From: Saussurea involucrata
Lineage: Eukaryota > Streptophyta > Magnoliopsida > Asterales > Asteraceae
Direction of reading: 5' to 3'
DNA: 64,000 nucleotides
NCBI GenBank assembly: GCA_033807775.1
Contig: CM066321.1
Location: forward strand, 40,896,850-40,960,849
Below, piece by piece: positions 1 to 9,820 of the stretch. Below the pieces are notes generated by a model that was not told the origin of the DNA, searched no databases, and worked only from the letters and a program-made list of their open reading frames with translations. The translations under genes were made by a program, and so were the position numbers. Position 1 is the first letter of the stretch. Each line of letters starts with the position of its first letter.

Positions 1-722
1 ACCCCATGGCGGGTTACGATCTCGTCGATGTATAACTTTGCCAACTGTTCCAAAGAGTAAGACTCTCGTATAGGTAAAAAGTGTGCCGACTTCGTTAGTC
101 GATCTACGATTACACAAATGGCGTCATAACCCTTTGGAGTTCTAGGCAAATGGGTCACGAAATCCATCGTGATCTGGTCCCATTTCCACATCGGTATCTC
201 TAACGACTGAAGCTTCCCGAACGGTCTTTGATGTTCAATCTTTACACGCGAACATGTCATACAGGTCTCTACAAGATGGGCCACGTCTTTCATCAATCTG
301 GGCCACCAGTAGTCTCGTCGCAGGTCTCTGTACATCTTATTAGTTCCGGGGTGGATCGAGTACTTCGACTTGTGAGCTTCTTCAAGAATCAGCTTTTGGA
401 GCTCCCCGAGTTTCGGAACCCAGATTCTCCCATTCAGACATTTCACCCCTCGACTATCTCCCTCTAACATGGATGTTTGCCCTAACATTCTCTCTTTCTT
501 AAGATTTTCGGTTTCGAGCACTTCAGCCTGACATTTCTTTATTTCAGCTAACAGATTGAATGTGACCTCATCCCTCATGGCCACAATCCTGGGGGTTTCA
601 CCTCGTTCCTTACGACTCAAAGCGTCTGCCACCACGTTTGCCTTCCCCGGATGGTATTCGATCTTACAGTCGTAGTCGGTCAACAATTCGACCCATCTCC
701 TTTGTCGCATATTCAACTCTTT
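1..722 (-). pseudogene. Ty3/gypsy pol, 3' part: RNase H tail and integrase (runs off window)
   Basis: Reading the minus strand onward from the stop at 723-725, the same frame stays open to the window edge for about 240 codons. It begins with the KELNMRQRRW segment that ends the RNase H/connection region. An integrase HHCC zinc finger follows (HKSKYSIHPG, then CMTC about 30 residues later), and then the start of the integrase core with MDFVTHLP and IVDRLTKSAHF. Integrase would insert the element cDNA into nuclear DNA. Order and motifs fit chromovirus-type Ty3/gypsy elements (Tekay/Del-like); the clade is inferred from resemblance only. The core is incomplete because the window ends, and an upstream stop separates this part from reverse transcriptase, so it is treated as part of a broken copy. 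Confidence 0.88.
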
Positions 723-1256
723 TTAATCAAAGAGATGACATAAACTCTTGTGGTCCGTGAAGATCTGGCACTTCGTCCCATACAGGTAATGTCGCCAAAT
801 CTTCAGGGCAAAAACCACTTCCGCCAATTCTAAATCGTGCGTAGGATAACGAGTCTCGTGATCCTTTAACTGCCGGGAGGCATAAGCGATCACCTTACCT
901 CGTTGCATGAGTACGCAACCCAAGCCGAGCTTCGATGCATCACTGAAAACCACAAAATCGCCCGAACCTTCCGGTAATGACAAAACCGGAGCGCAACTCA
1001 GCATATCCTTCAATTTCTGAAATGCTTCTTCTTGTTTCTCTAACCAGACGAACTTGACATTCTTCTTTGTTAAAGAGGTCAGTAGCGTGGCAATACGCGA
1101 AAACTCTTTGATGAACTTCCGGTAGTACCCCGCCAGCCCGAGGAAACTTCGAACTTCTGACGGATTCCTAGGTTGCTCCCAGTCTCGAATGGCTTCAATC
1201 TTCGTCGGGTCAACCATAATCCCCGTCTCAGACACCACGTGCCCGAGGAACTGCAC
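723..1256 (-). pseudogene. Ty3/gypsy pol, middle part: RT thumb/connection and RNase H
   Basis: This 177-codon open stretch is in the same frame as the ORFs on both sides. It is bounded upstream by an in-frame TAG at 1266-1268 and downstream by an in-frame TAA at 723-725. It carries the QFLGHVVSETGI segment that follows the RT palm in gypsy elements, then RSFLGLAGYYRKFI. The RNase H domain follows, with FSDASKLGLG (first catalytic Asp), YASRQLKDHE and FTDHKSL. The domain is recognisable and collinear with its neighbours, so the stops are breaks in one former polyprotein rather than gene boundaries. Confidence 0.9.
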
Positions 1257-1265
1257 TTCCCTCAG

Positions 1266-3590
1266 CTAAAACTCACACTTGGAAAACTTTGCATACAACT
1301 TCTCTCGCTTCAATAGCTCGAGAATTGTACGAAGGTGACTTTCGTGCTCCCCTTCCGATCTTGAAAATATCAGGATGTCATCTATGAACACTATCACGAA
1401 CTGATCCAAATAAGGTTGACATACCCTATTCATTAAGTCCATGAATGCTGCCGGGGCGTTGGTTAGCCCGAACGGCATCACTAGGAATTCGTAGTGTCCA
1501 TACCTGGTCCGAAACGCAGTCTTCGGCACATCCTCCTCCCTCACCTTGAGTTGATGATATCCTGACCTCAGATCAATCTCGAAGAAGTAACTGGCTCCCT
1601 GTAACTGATCGAACAGGTCGTCGATTCTTGGAGTTGGATACTTATTCTTAATCGTGACCTTGTTGAGTTCTCGGTAGTCTATGCACATTCGCATCGTACC
1701 GTCCTTCTTCTTTATGAAAAGCACAGGTGCTCCCCACGGAGATGTACTCGGTCTAACGAACCCCTTATCTAAAAGCTCCTGTAGTTGAGTCATCATTTCC
1801 TTCATTTCGGATGGCGCCAATCTGTACGGTGCGTGGGTAATCGGTGCAGATCCCGGCATCAGATCAATTCTGAACTCGATTTGGCGATCCGGGGGTAGAC
1901 TTGTCAAGTCTTCCGGAAATACCTCCGGGTATTCATTTACCACTCGCACATCGCTGATCCCACGCTTCACTTTCTTGGCGTCCAATACGTACGCCAAGAA
2001 CCCTTGACACCCCTTTCTCAAACACTTAGTAGCCCTAATTATGGAGATAAGGCTGGTCTTTCTATCACGGCGGTTTCCATAGATCACTATGGTATCCCCA
2101 TCAGGTGACCGGATCCTGATCAGCTTTTTGTTGCAAACAATTTTCGCATCGTTCGCGGCTAACCAATCCATACCCAACACTACGTCAAACTCTCCCATTG
2201 CCATGGGATATAACTTCGTAGGCACCAACCTCCCTTCTATATCTATAACACAGTCTTCCACTACTTCCTTAACATATACCCAACTATCATTTGCAGTTTC
2301 CACCTCTAGTGCTCTCTCCAAACGTCTAGGTCTCACCCCCAAACATTTCATAAAAGCATGCGATACAAAGGAGCGATTTGCTCCTGAATCAAATAACACC
2401 TTGGCACATAGAGAGTTCACTAGAAACGTACCTGTCACCACATCTGAAACATCCTCTGCCTCCTCCGCAGTCATGCGGAATGCACGTCCTTTCGGACGCG
2501 CTGGATCTGCTCCCTTGTCATTTTCCCTTCCACCCGGACGTTCACCAGACGGAACTGATCCCCCTTTCTTCAAGTGTGGGCAATCACTACGCATGTGGCC
2601 AGTAGCCCCACATTCGTAACAAGATTTTCCCCCACTGCGACAATCCTTTGACATGTGACCGGGCAAGCCACACCGGTAGCATGAGTTTGAACCTGCCATG
2701 CACTCTCCCCGATGCACCCTGTTACATTTCACACATTGTTTTCCGACGGTGTCCTTACTAACACGGTTGTCTGATCGAAACACTTTCCCTTTTCTGAAAT
2801 CCTTACCCGGTCCATCCCATTTGCGCTTTTCACCACCCTTCTCGGTTATCTGACGAACCTTCTCCTTTTCAATCATCTCGGCCGAATTAATGGCCGCCTG
2901 AAAGGTAGTGGGGTTCCTTGTCAGAACTAGTTCTCGGATGCTGCCCTTCAGTCCATGAATGAAACGCTCCACTCGGCGTTCCTCCGTTGGCACATACAAA
3001 TCTGCAAAGTGAGACTTCTCAATAAACTTTGTAGTATACTCACTCACTGTCATACCTCCCTGATCCAACCCCAAGAACTCCTCTTCCAATCTTTTTACTG
3101 CCGCGAGCGGGCAGAACTGAGCTTTGAACCTGTCTACGAACGCTTCCCACAACAATCCCTTTGCCATTGCCGAACCCTTTCCCCCAGTCTCAGCTTCCCC
3201 CCAGTAAACTGCATCAGATTTCAACATGGACAAGGCAAACATTACTCTGTCCCCATCAGCACACTTGCAAGTATCGAAGACCAGCTCCATTCCCTTCACC
3301 CATTTCATTGCCAAGATAGGGTCATACTCGCCCTTAAAAGTAGGGGGCTTGCATGAGGCAAAGGCTTTGAAATTGCATCCCTTAGCTGCTAACTCATTCA
3401 TCACTTGGGGATTTGAATTCAAGTGACTTCCAGTACCGGTCACTAGTGGACTAGACAGCTCCACGCTTTCTCGGTTCTCACTTGCTTCTTTGCTTCCCGA
3501 AGCTGACTCGTTCTGCTTAGTGAGGAGAGCCTGCAAGGACTCTTGAATCTTACCCAATTCAGCAGCTAGGTTCTCTCGAGTGACAAACAT
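1266..3590 (-). pseudogene. Ty3/gypsy gag-protease-reverse transcriptase
   Basis: This 774-codon ORF shows, in order: a gag capsid region (roughly residues 80-250, with WVKGMELVF and FKAQFCP); three Cys-rich knuckles near 285-340 (CVKCNRVHRGECM, then two CCHC boxes starting CYRCG and CYECG); an aspartic protease with LFDSGANRSFVS near 400; and reverse transcriptase from about 560. The RT has APYRLAPSEM, the SPWGAPVLFIKKKDG block, IDYRELNKVTIKNKYP and the catalytic FIDDILIF. Gag packages element RNA and the enzymes mature the proteins and copy the RNA. The frame ends at an in-frame TAG (1266-1268) inside the RT domain. The first Met here is internal: the gag frame continues upstream past another stop at 3654-3656. 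Confidence 0.93.
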
Positions 3591-3935
3591 AGATCCGTGG
3601 CCTCGACCCCGTCCCCTTGGCTGGGTTACCCTCCTTGCCGAAGCTGAACTCTCCTAAAGAGAGTCTTCTTGATGAACAGGGGCTTCCACACTTCTTGTTC
3701 TTCTAGTTGCACGAGTCGTTCTCAGGTTCGGCTTTCCTCCATCCCCGACCACTTGGGTAGCGGCCCGATGGGGTGTTCTTCCCCGACCCCTCCCACGACC
3801 CCTGCCTCTTCCCTTTCCACGGGTAACAGTTGCCCTCGTCGGTTCCACGGGTCTATTCTCTAGTAGCACCTCATCTTGATTCCTTGGCACAGCAGGTGCC
3901 GCTGCCGTCGTCTGCTCCGCCACCACCACCACCAC
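3591..3935 (-). pseudogene. Ty3/gypsy gag N-terminus, Arg/Gly-rich
   Basis: The ORF from 3935 to 3654 (93 codons) is in the same frame as the gag ORF that begins at 3590. Only an in-frame TAA at 3654-3656 and a short open stretch ending in QPRGRGRGHGS separate them. It has a basic RGKGRGRGRGRGRGR tract typical of the gag start of chromovirus-type gypsy elements, preceded by a low-complexity Val/Ala run from GGTGGTGGT repeats. The true start may lie upstream. No LTR of this element is joined directly to it: recognisable element sequence ends between about 3940 and 3985, against the WDR74-like fragment. Confidence 0.75.
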
Positions 3936-3986
3936 CGCCGCCGCACTCCCTTTGCCGCTAAGCTGGAATTCAAACGAGGTTAAAAG

Positions 3987-4331
3987 ATGCCACGAACAAC
4001 AACCGTAGAATCTGCTGGTTGTCCTCCGCTTCGCGCCCTAACTTTCGATGTTCTCGGTCTCGTTAAAGTTACAAAAGCTCGGAGTCAGCAAGGAGGAGTT
4101 GCTAAAGTGGTAGAGAGATGGGGAGAGCCTGACTCCTCCCGATGCGTGCTTGCCGCTTCTATGAATGACCGTAAAATTGATCCTCTATTAGCTGTTGCAA
4201 GGAAAAGTGGTGTGATTGAGTTGCTTAGCACTGTTAATGGCGATGTTCGAGCTTCTTTTTCCAACAACAACCAAGCTGATGTTCAGTCTCAAGAAGATAA
4301 CATTATTTGGGTTACGACTTGTGTGTGTTTG
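3987..4331 (+). pseudogene. WDR74/NSA1-like WD-repeat protein, N-terminal fragment
   Basis: An ATG at 3987 opens a frame beginning MPRTTTVESAGCPPLRALTF, followed by DVLGLVKV, KVVERWGEPDSSRCVLAAS and DRKIDPLLAVARKSG. This resembles the start of plant WD40 proteins related to WDR74/yeast Nsa1, nucleolar factors in 60S ribosome assembly; the match is from memory of the family, not a search. About 100 codons look family-like (to roughly 4300). The rest of the expected protein, more than 300 residues of WD repeats, is not recognisable downstream. A composite copia insertion begins at 4332 and duplicates GTTTG. The tail from about 4305 may already be intron. The fragment abuts the opposed gypsy gag, so its promoter is probably lost too. 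It could be a genuine old exon left after disruption, or a captured gene piece. Confidence 0.6.
4327..4331. repeat. Target-site duplication, left copy (GTTTG)
   Basis: GTTTG at 4327-4331 directly precedes the TG of the left LTR. The same five bases follow the CA end of the right LTR at 5943-5947. A 5-bp duplication is the usual copia size. Confidence 0.75.
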
Positions 4332-4586
4332 TGTTAGAGCATTGTTGTATTCAATATTTACTGTAAAGTCAATGTACTGTATTAGTTGCTAGTGCCTTTA
4401 TACCTTGTATGTTATGGGTATAAATAGGCATGTCTAGTTCTTAGTTTGATGAGAATCTAGATCCCTTTAGGAACCTCTTGATCATTTTGTCATTTACACT
4501 TTAGAGTTCAATATATGGATGACAAGTTCTCTCTAGATTCTCTCTCTACATCATTCTTGATTACTTGCTAGATTTGGGATTTCACA
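4332..4586 (+). repeat. Copia LTR, family A (5' LTR, 255 bp)
   Basis: Starts TGTTAG and ends TTTCACA, two bases before a tRNA primer site. It contains a TATA-like GTATAAATAGG about 110 bp in and a CT-rich stretch near its 3' end (TTCTCTCTAGATTCTCTCTC). No second copy of this LTR was seen in the window. Confidence 0.75.
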
Positions 4587-4588
4587 TT

Positions 4589-4600
4589 TGGTATCAGAGC
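4589..4600 (+). other. Primer-binding site (initiator tRNA-Met type)
   Basis: TGGTATCAGAGC lies two bases after the LTR end, the standard minus-strand priming site of plant copia elements. Confidence 0.85.
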
Positions 4601-5149
4601 TAAACAGAATATTCAAGCAGATCAAAGAGCAAATTGAAGATTTTTTACACTGTTCTTGAAGATTTCGGATCCTTCATTCATCACTGTTCATGATGATTTC
4701 TTACCCTTCATCATTTACTGTTCATCTAGAATCATCATCTTTTTCATTTTTTGATCTTTTGGATTGATTCTTGACATCATTGCACTCGATTTTCATCCCT
4801 GAACATCTTTAATTCAAGGATCTATACCAAAATCTGCACAGAATTTGCAGATCTGATCATTTTATATCTGTTTTTGTTCGAAAACATTTTCTTACTATTT
4901 TGGATCATAATTCGATTAAATTGATCGAATTAGGATTTGTGATTAACTAAGAAAGTGTGTGGAATCAAATTTCGAACAAATCTGTGCAAATTTCATAACA
5001 ATTGATCAAGAATTGAAAAAGTTATGGCTGATTTAGTGTTTTTTAAGTTCGAAGTGCAGAATTCGGATCATTCTTGGTAAATTCGGATCATTCATACACA
5101 ATTCGGATCATTCAAAGGGAATTCGGAGTGTTCTTTGCATCACAAGTAT

Positions 5150-5590
5150 AGAATTCGACTCAAGAAGCATTCGAATTGAGTTGAATTCGAACCCTTATGG
5201 ATTCGAATTGAGTTGAATTCGAACCCTTATGGATTCGAATTGAGTTGAATTCGAACCCTTATGGATTTGAATTGAGTTGAATTCGAACCCTGTTAGATTC
5301 GAATTGAGAAGTTGTGGATTCACCTGAGTTGGTTTAATTTTCCAAGTAAAGAATTCGAACCAAGTTAAGTCCGAATTGAGTGAATTCGAACCCAGTTAAG
5401 TCCGAATTGGGTGAATTCGAATCCTTCTTCATCCGAATTCATTGAATTCGAATCCTTCGGCATCCGAATTCATTCAATTCGAACCCTTCAGCATCCGAAT
5501 TCATTGAATTCGAACCCTTCAGCATCTGAATTCATTGAATTCGAACCCTTATTCATTCGAATTCATTGATTTCGAATCCTTATTCATCCG
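5150..5590 (+). repeat. GAATTCGAA-rich imperfect tandem repeats in copia leader
   Basis: A 32-bp unit (ATTCGAATTGAGTTGAATTC followed by GAACCCTTATGG) occurs about three times between 5168 and 5290. More diverged versions built on GAATTCGAACCC and ATCCGAATTCATT continue to about 5590. GAATTC and TTCGAA are each palindromic, so single-stranded RNA from this leader could fold extensively. The leader before it has TTCGGATCATTC phrases, also seen in the copia leader at 49900-50000. Confidence 0.8.
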
Positions 5591-5627
5591 AATTCTTGTG
5601 AATTAAAAAAAAATTAAGAGTTTTTTG

Positions 5628-5655
5628 AGAAAAAATTTTATATAAAATTTTTTCT
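5628..5655. repeat. Perfect 28-bp palindrome
   Basis: The sequence reads AG-A6-T4-ATAT-A4-T6-CT and is its own reverse complement over all 28 bases. It lies 23 bp from the inverted LTR, near the place where the two parts of the composite insertion must join. Confidence 0.85.
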
Positions 5656-5678
5656 GCTTGATCTTCTGAACGATCACT

Positions 5679-5942
5679 TGTTAGGTCCATGATCTTCATA
5701 CAATCCAAGTATTGTGTAACAAGATGATGAAGAACATTATTGAAAAGGAAATCTAACCTAGAGAGAACACAAAGTGATTAGAGATCTACATCTTGTATTA
5801 ATGAATTCACTTTTTACAAACTACAAGTAAAGACCTATTTATAGTCTTCATCACTTGCTACAACAATTAAGCATAAGCCCTTTAACACAGCTATTGCTTT
5901 ACAAAACTTTCTATTATAAAGGACAACTTCAGTGTCCTAACA
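5679..5942 (-). repeat. Copia LTR, family B, inverted (264 bp)
   Basis: On the minus strand this starts TGTTAGGACACTG and ends GACCTAACA, with a TATA-like CTATAAATAGG. It matches the 264-bp LTR at 49209-49472 along its length with scattered substitutions. That copy is followed by a primer site; this one is not, since the sequence inside it (AGTGATCGTTCAG on the minus strand) is unrelated. It forms the right end of the composite insertion. Confidence 0.8.
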
Positions 5943-6200
5943 GTTTGCGACATGGTTTGTGTTGCAACAAAGGGTTAAAAATGTGTAATAGTGACTGTTT
6001 CTGGAGATCAAGATGGTATCCGTGCCCAAGTAATCAGCCATTCAATATTATAAAAAAAATTGCTAACCGGGTAGCGGAACCCCCGTGCTTAGTCTCAGGA
6101 GGGGGGCATTGTTCATGGTGTTTAGCATAAAGCATGTGTGACATCATTCCCATATTTAGGCTGTCACATACATATATAGCAACTGTCAATGCTTAATAGA
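5943..6200 (+). other. Flank after the composite insertion, unassigned
   Basis: This should be the original continuation of the WDR74-like locus, because it follows the second GTTTG. A short open frame (to 6130) happens to be in phase with the upstream fragment once the insertion and one duplication are discounted. Its Cys-rich translation does not look like WD-repeat sequence, and I read it as intron or degraded flank. No other gene is visible. Confidence 0.4.
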
Positions 6201-7264
6201 GCTCAAGTTTGCCAAGATTTTCAGAAGATGGGTGTTGGAATTCAGTCTTTGGTTGAATTGAATTAGACGTTTGAGCATTTGCAATCATTATTCTGGAGTT
6301 TTTGTTGACGATGCTAGACCGTTGAGTGCTCTTCTGACCTGATCAATCAGAATTGTGAGTGCTTGCAATCGTTGTTCTGGTGCTTTGGTTGTGATTCAGA
6401 CTCTTGAGTGCTTATAATCATTCAGCTATTTCTTGAAGATTGAAGTTCCGAATTTTCATCAGTCAGTATTCTGATATTTTGGGGATGAGCATTTTTCTAC
6501 AGTTGATGAACAATGTTACTTGTGGTGTTCTTCTAAACCTTACCTTATAATGTATGCTTCATTATGTTTCCTCTTTCGAGCAAATCCGAATCACGCTCTT
6601 AAGCCGAATTCCTATTCAACTCGTGACTTATCGACGGATTTGGTGTTATAGACTGAATTTGCATTTGGTATTGTCACGCAACAACTCGCTCGTTATCTTT
6701 CTTGTGAGCTTATCAGTACGAGCTAGAGTTTCCACATTTATGAAGATGTTTTTCGTGCACTCGGTCGAGGCATTGAATCCGATTTGTCAAGGTTGAAATA
6801 TAAAGAGTAAGAGCATATTTCAAGGGGGAGCCTAGACTACATTTGAAGAATTGCATCACTACGGTTTTCTAAAGAAATCAAGGGGGAGAAGAACTGAAGA
6901 TCTTTCGAGACGGGTGATTCCTTTACAAAACTATAGGGGGAGATTGTTAGGACACAAAATGTCCTAATTATAAGATAGTTTTGTAAAGGGGTAATTAATT
7001 GTAATATGGGCTTGGGTTATGTTATAAGGGCTTGGGCTTAACTATGTAACAAGGGGGTATATATAGATAAGTGTGTGTAATTAGGGTAAGAGTGACCATT
7101 GCAATGTAGCCTCCAAGGTGTAGTGTGTGTAAACTAGAGAGAGATGCATTCTCTCTTTAGGTGTTCTTCTTCATCAATAATACACCATTTATCCTTATCT
7201 ATCTTCTTGTTACTATCTATATCAATATATGAATCGTTGCCTTGTTAAAATGGGACTTACAACA
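6201..7264 (+). mobile_element. 3' end of a third copia element (C)
   Basis: No pol domains remain. The stretch before the LTR contains three purine-rich tracts ending GGGGGAG: near 6823, near 6881 and directly before the LTR at about 6935-6943. Several polypurine tracts upstream of the 3' LTR are described for Sirevirus-type copia elements. The left limit (about 6200) is approximate. ATAAT at 7265-7269 follows the LTR; its partner was not found, so the 5' half was probably lost by deletion. Confidence 0.6.
6945..7264 (+). repeat. Copia LTR, family C (3' LTR, 320 bp)
   Basis: Begins TGTTAGGACAC directly after a polypurine tract (CTATAGGGGGAGAT) and ends CTTACAACA. It has a TATA-like GTATATATAG and a 3' part with CTCTCTTTAGG. 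It shares the first 11 bases and general layout with family B but differs through most of its length. Confidence 0.7.
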
Positions 7265-7491
7265 ATAATCTGGCTATATAAGGTAAATTTAAGCACGCAC
7301 ATGTACCTGTAAGTTCATAATTACACTGGCTAGGTGTAACTCCAAACTTACCTTACACGTTTGTCCTTGGCACCTTATTTCCTAACGAATTTATAGTGAT
7401 CGTTCCTAGAGGCAATCCTATGTCTCGGTTGTGTCCCTCATCTTACAGTTTAAGTTTAGGCCCTAATGGTCACCTAAATCCCTTAAACTAT

Positions 7492-7504
7492 GGCTCTGAT
7501 ACCA
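7492..7504 (-). other. Primer-binding site of the gypsy element
   Basis: The minus strand reads TGGTATCAGAGCC, two bases inside the LTR end. Confidence 0.8.
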
Positions 7505-7506
7505 TT

Positions 7507-9124
7507 TGTAACGTACCAAAAACATAACATGCATTCAACCAGAAATAAGCATTCAAATTACATAATTAAACTTGTCCATAAATGTTAATTCTCCTATACT
7601 AAACAAAATTTGACAGCGGAAGTCTAAAATCCACAGCCAAGAGCTACATCTATAGTCATTAGAATCCAAAACTCTGGAGTCGCTCTAGTCTCCAAATCCT
7701 CCTTGAGTCACTCCTAGTTCTTACTAGAAGAACCCATAGCGCGCTTACCTGAAAATGGTTTAGTTTTTGAAAAGCGAGGGTTAGACCAAAAGGTCTAGTG
7801 AATTCCCTCCATAAACATTTATCACAGTAAAAAGATCATTTCATAAAGAAAATACTTTCACATCTTTCTCATAACATCATCCAAGGTTAAACACGGGGTT
7901 CAGGGAACTACATAAGCTACTCCGATCGGGGCCTAACAGACACCCTCTCGTCTACGCCGGAATCCAAATGGACTCCCCGTTCCTTCATGTAGGAGAAAAC
8001 AGATTCCAACCTACAAGCTAACCTCCATATGCCCAAGGAATCAGAGATCCCAAGGTACCCCGTCCCCACCGTGCAACCGACTCCACATAACATACACATA
8101 CGTTGAAACCATATTCATGAAAACATAAAACATCTTTCGTGTTGTGGGTAAACATGTAAATCATGGAAGCATGCATAATCTTTATAAATCAATTCATGCT
8201 CGATAAAGAAACCATATTCAGTAAAAATGGTACGTCATAAAAAGGGGTGAGAGAACTCACCTTTGATTATCGTAGAACGCACTTCTTAAACTCTTTCCAG
8301 CTAAGCCAATCGAACACCTAAGGGCAATAGATCCTCATCAGATAAAACGGCTTAACCTACTGTCCAGCACATGATTTCTGGGTACTGACCTGTCCGGATA
8401 CTACACTTGTCCGGATACCACACTTGTCCGGATACCTTACTAGTCCGGATACCACACTAGTCCGGATACCATACTAGTCCGGATACCACACTAGTCCGGA
8501 TACCACCATGGAGCTTTACCAGGACACCAGCATCCGTATCCGGAAACCACCATATCATCAAGAACTGAAGGTGTCCGGATACGACTACTGTCCGAAAATA
8601 AATTTCTTAAAAGTGATTTCTAACCCGATTTTAGCCACCTGCTTGATTAGATAACCATAAGGGTTCATTCACCAACCCCAAACACCCAATTAATCCCACT
8701 TTAATCTCTTAAAAACGATTCCAAATGACAAAACCCATAAAACTTCATTTTAAGGGAAGAATGATGAAAACTCAAGTAATCACCCACCTCAGTCCTAATG
8801 ATTCATAAAAAATAGGAAGGAGTAGCATTAATCTAATCAGATGAACGAATTAGTATACATTACCTTGCAGATTCTAGTTTAATTTCTCCTTTCTCCCTTG
8901 GTTTCTTCTCAAACCTTCTTCCTTTCTCTCTCTTCTTCTTCCTTAGCCGCCAACCACTAAGAGCCTTCTCCAACAATACTGATTTCAGCCAAAATGGGGG
9001 CTGCCCTAGGGATTGGAGTCTTCTTATACCCTTCATAAATTTACAATTTAGTCCCTCAAGTTTACTTCCATTTATTTTACTTTGACCACCAACTTTAAAC
9101 TCACTAGAATATTGGGTTGTTACA
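7507..9124 (-). repeat. Gypsy-type LTR (1,618 bp)
   Basis: On the minus strand it starts TGTAACAACCC and ends CGTTACA, so the termini are TG and CA. Its early part has a purine-rich leader (GAAGAAGAAGAGAGAG) followed by CTGCAAGGTAATG, a possible splice donor. It then runs through TCCGGA-containing tandem repeats and an ATCAAAGGTGAG segment. The LTR at 50143 has the same plan, with different detail. The short ORFs inside it have no recognisable products. Confidence 0.7.
8391..8514. repeat. 17-18-bp tandem repeats, TGTCCGGATACCACACT type
   Basis: About seven copies of (C/A)(T/A)(T/A)GTCCGGATACCACAC with small changes lie inside the gypsy LTR. Each has a TCCGGA core with a CpG. Similar TCCGGA units occur in opposite orientation in the LTR at 50143. 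Confidence 0.85.
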
Positions 9125-9758
9125 ACTAGTTATTAAGGATGGTTAACTACCAAAGACCGATATCATTGCTAGATTAACTAGACAAATTCAAAACATAATA
9201 TCTAACTAGTTAATGCCTATGTGTGGTCATACTAACTGAGTCCCCTATTCATTACCATTGTGATGTTCATCGTTTGTAAATAAGTTATTGTTTTTGTTAT
9301 TTCGTAAGAGACGATATAAGTTCACTATTTTGTTAATGTGTTATTATTTAAAAAGAAATTGTAAGAACAGTTGTCGCAATAATTCAAAGGCTTTCAATAA
9401 CAATTGTGGCTTACCCACATGTCAAAAAGCAGTTTCAAAAACATATTAGATGACAAACTTTACAACTTCATAAGATTTTAGGTATTCGTTAAGAATATTC
9501 AAGCCATATTACCATCAAACTACCTTTTGTTTTTCAAACACACCAATTCTTTCCAGTTAAATTTGCAGTTTTTCATCCATCGGTTGAAATGGCAACGTAT
9601 GATCGGTGATGATAAAGGATAAAATGCATACTGCAAGAAGATTTATCCATATAACTTATAAAACAAAACAGACATGAGATAAAACTACATTCTCGATACC
9701 TTTTAGGATTTCAATAATTATAACATTCTAATTTTGGAACAAAAATAAAATTGAACCT

Positions 9759-9764
9759 TTTTAT
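9759..9764 (-). terminator. Candidate poly(A) signal AATAAA (unit 1; same place in the others)
   Basis: AATAAA on the minus strand about 57 nt after the exon 2 stop, within AGAATAAAAAGG; present in every unit. Confidence 0.4.
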
Positions 9765-9820
9765 TCTATACTAGTGTACGTGAAAGTATCTTCTAAACAA
9801 AAGCAAATCTGTTTTTTCCG

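Larger units (their letters stand above)
4332..5942. mobile_element. Composite copia insertion with two different LTRs in inverted orientation
   Basis: The 1,611-bp insertion starts TGTTAG, ends CTAACA and is bounded by GTTTG on both sides, so it behaves as one integration event. Its left end is a 255-bp LTR in plus orientation with a primer site and about 1 kb of leader. Its right end is a 264-bp LTR of another copia family in minus orientation. No protein domains remain. Both outer ends are therefore U3 ends, an arrangement a normal LTR element does not have. It may have arisen by joining two cDNAs before integration or by template switching. A later inversion or deletion between two insertions is less likely, given the intact duplication. 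Confidence 0.65.
7265..9124 (-). mobile_element. 5' end of a Ty3/gypsy element (LTR, primer site, leader)
   Basis: Read on the minus strand: a 1,618-bp LTR (9124 to 7507), a TGGTATCAGAGCC primer site (7504 to 7492), then about 225 bp of leader cut at 7265 by the copia C LTR. Orientation and order suit it being the 5' end of the gypsy copy whose gag-pol lies at 1-3935, with copia insertions and the WDR74-like piece in between. That link is inference, because no continuous sequence joins them. Confidence 0.65.

Noticed and set aside
5855..6130. Cys-rich ORF continuing the WDR74-like frame
   Set aside because: It is in phase by arithmetic, but its sequence is not WD-repeat-like, and it begins inside the inverted LTR.
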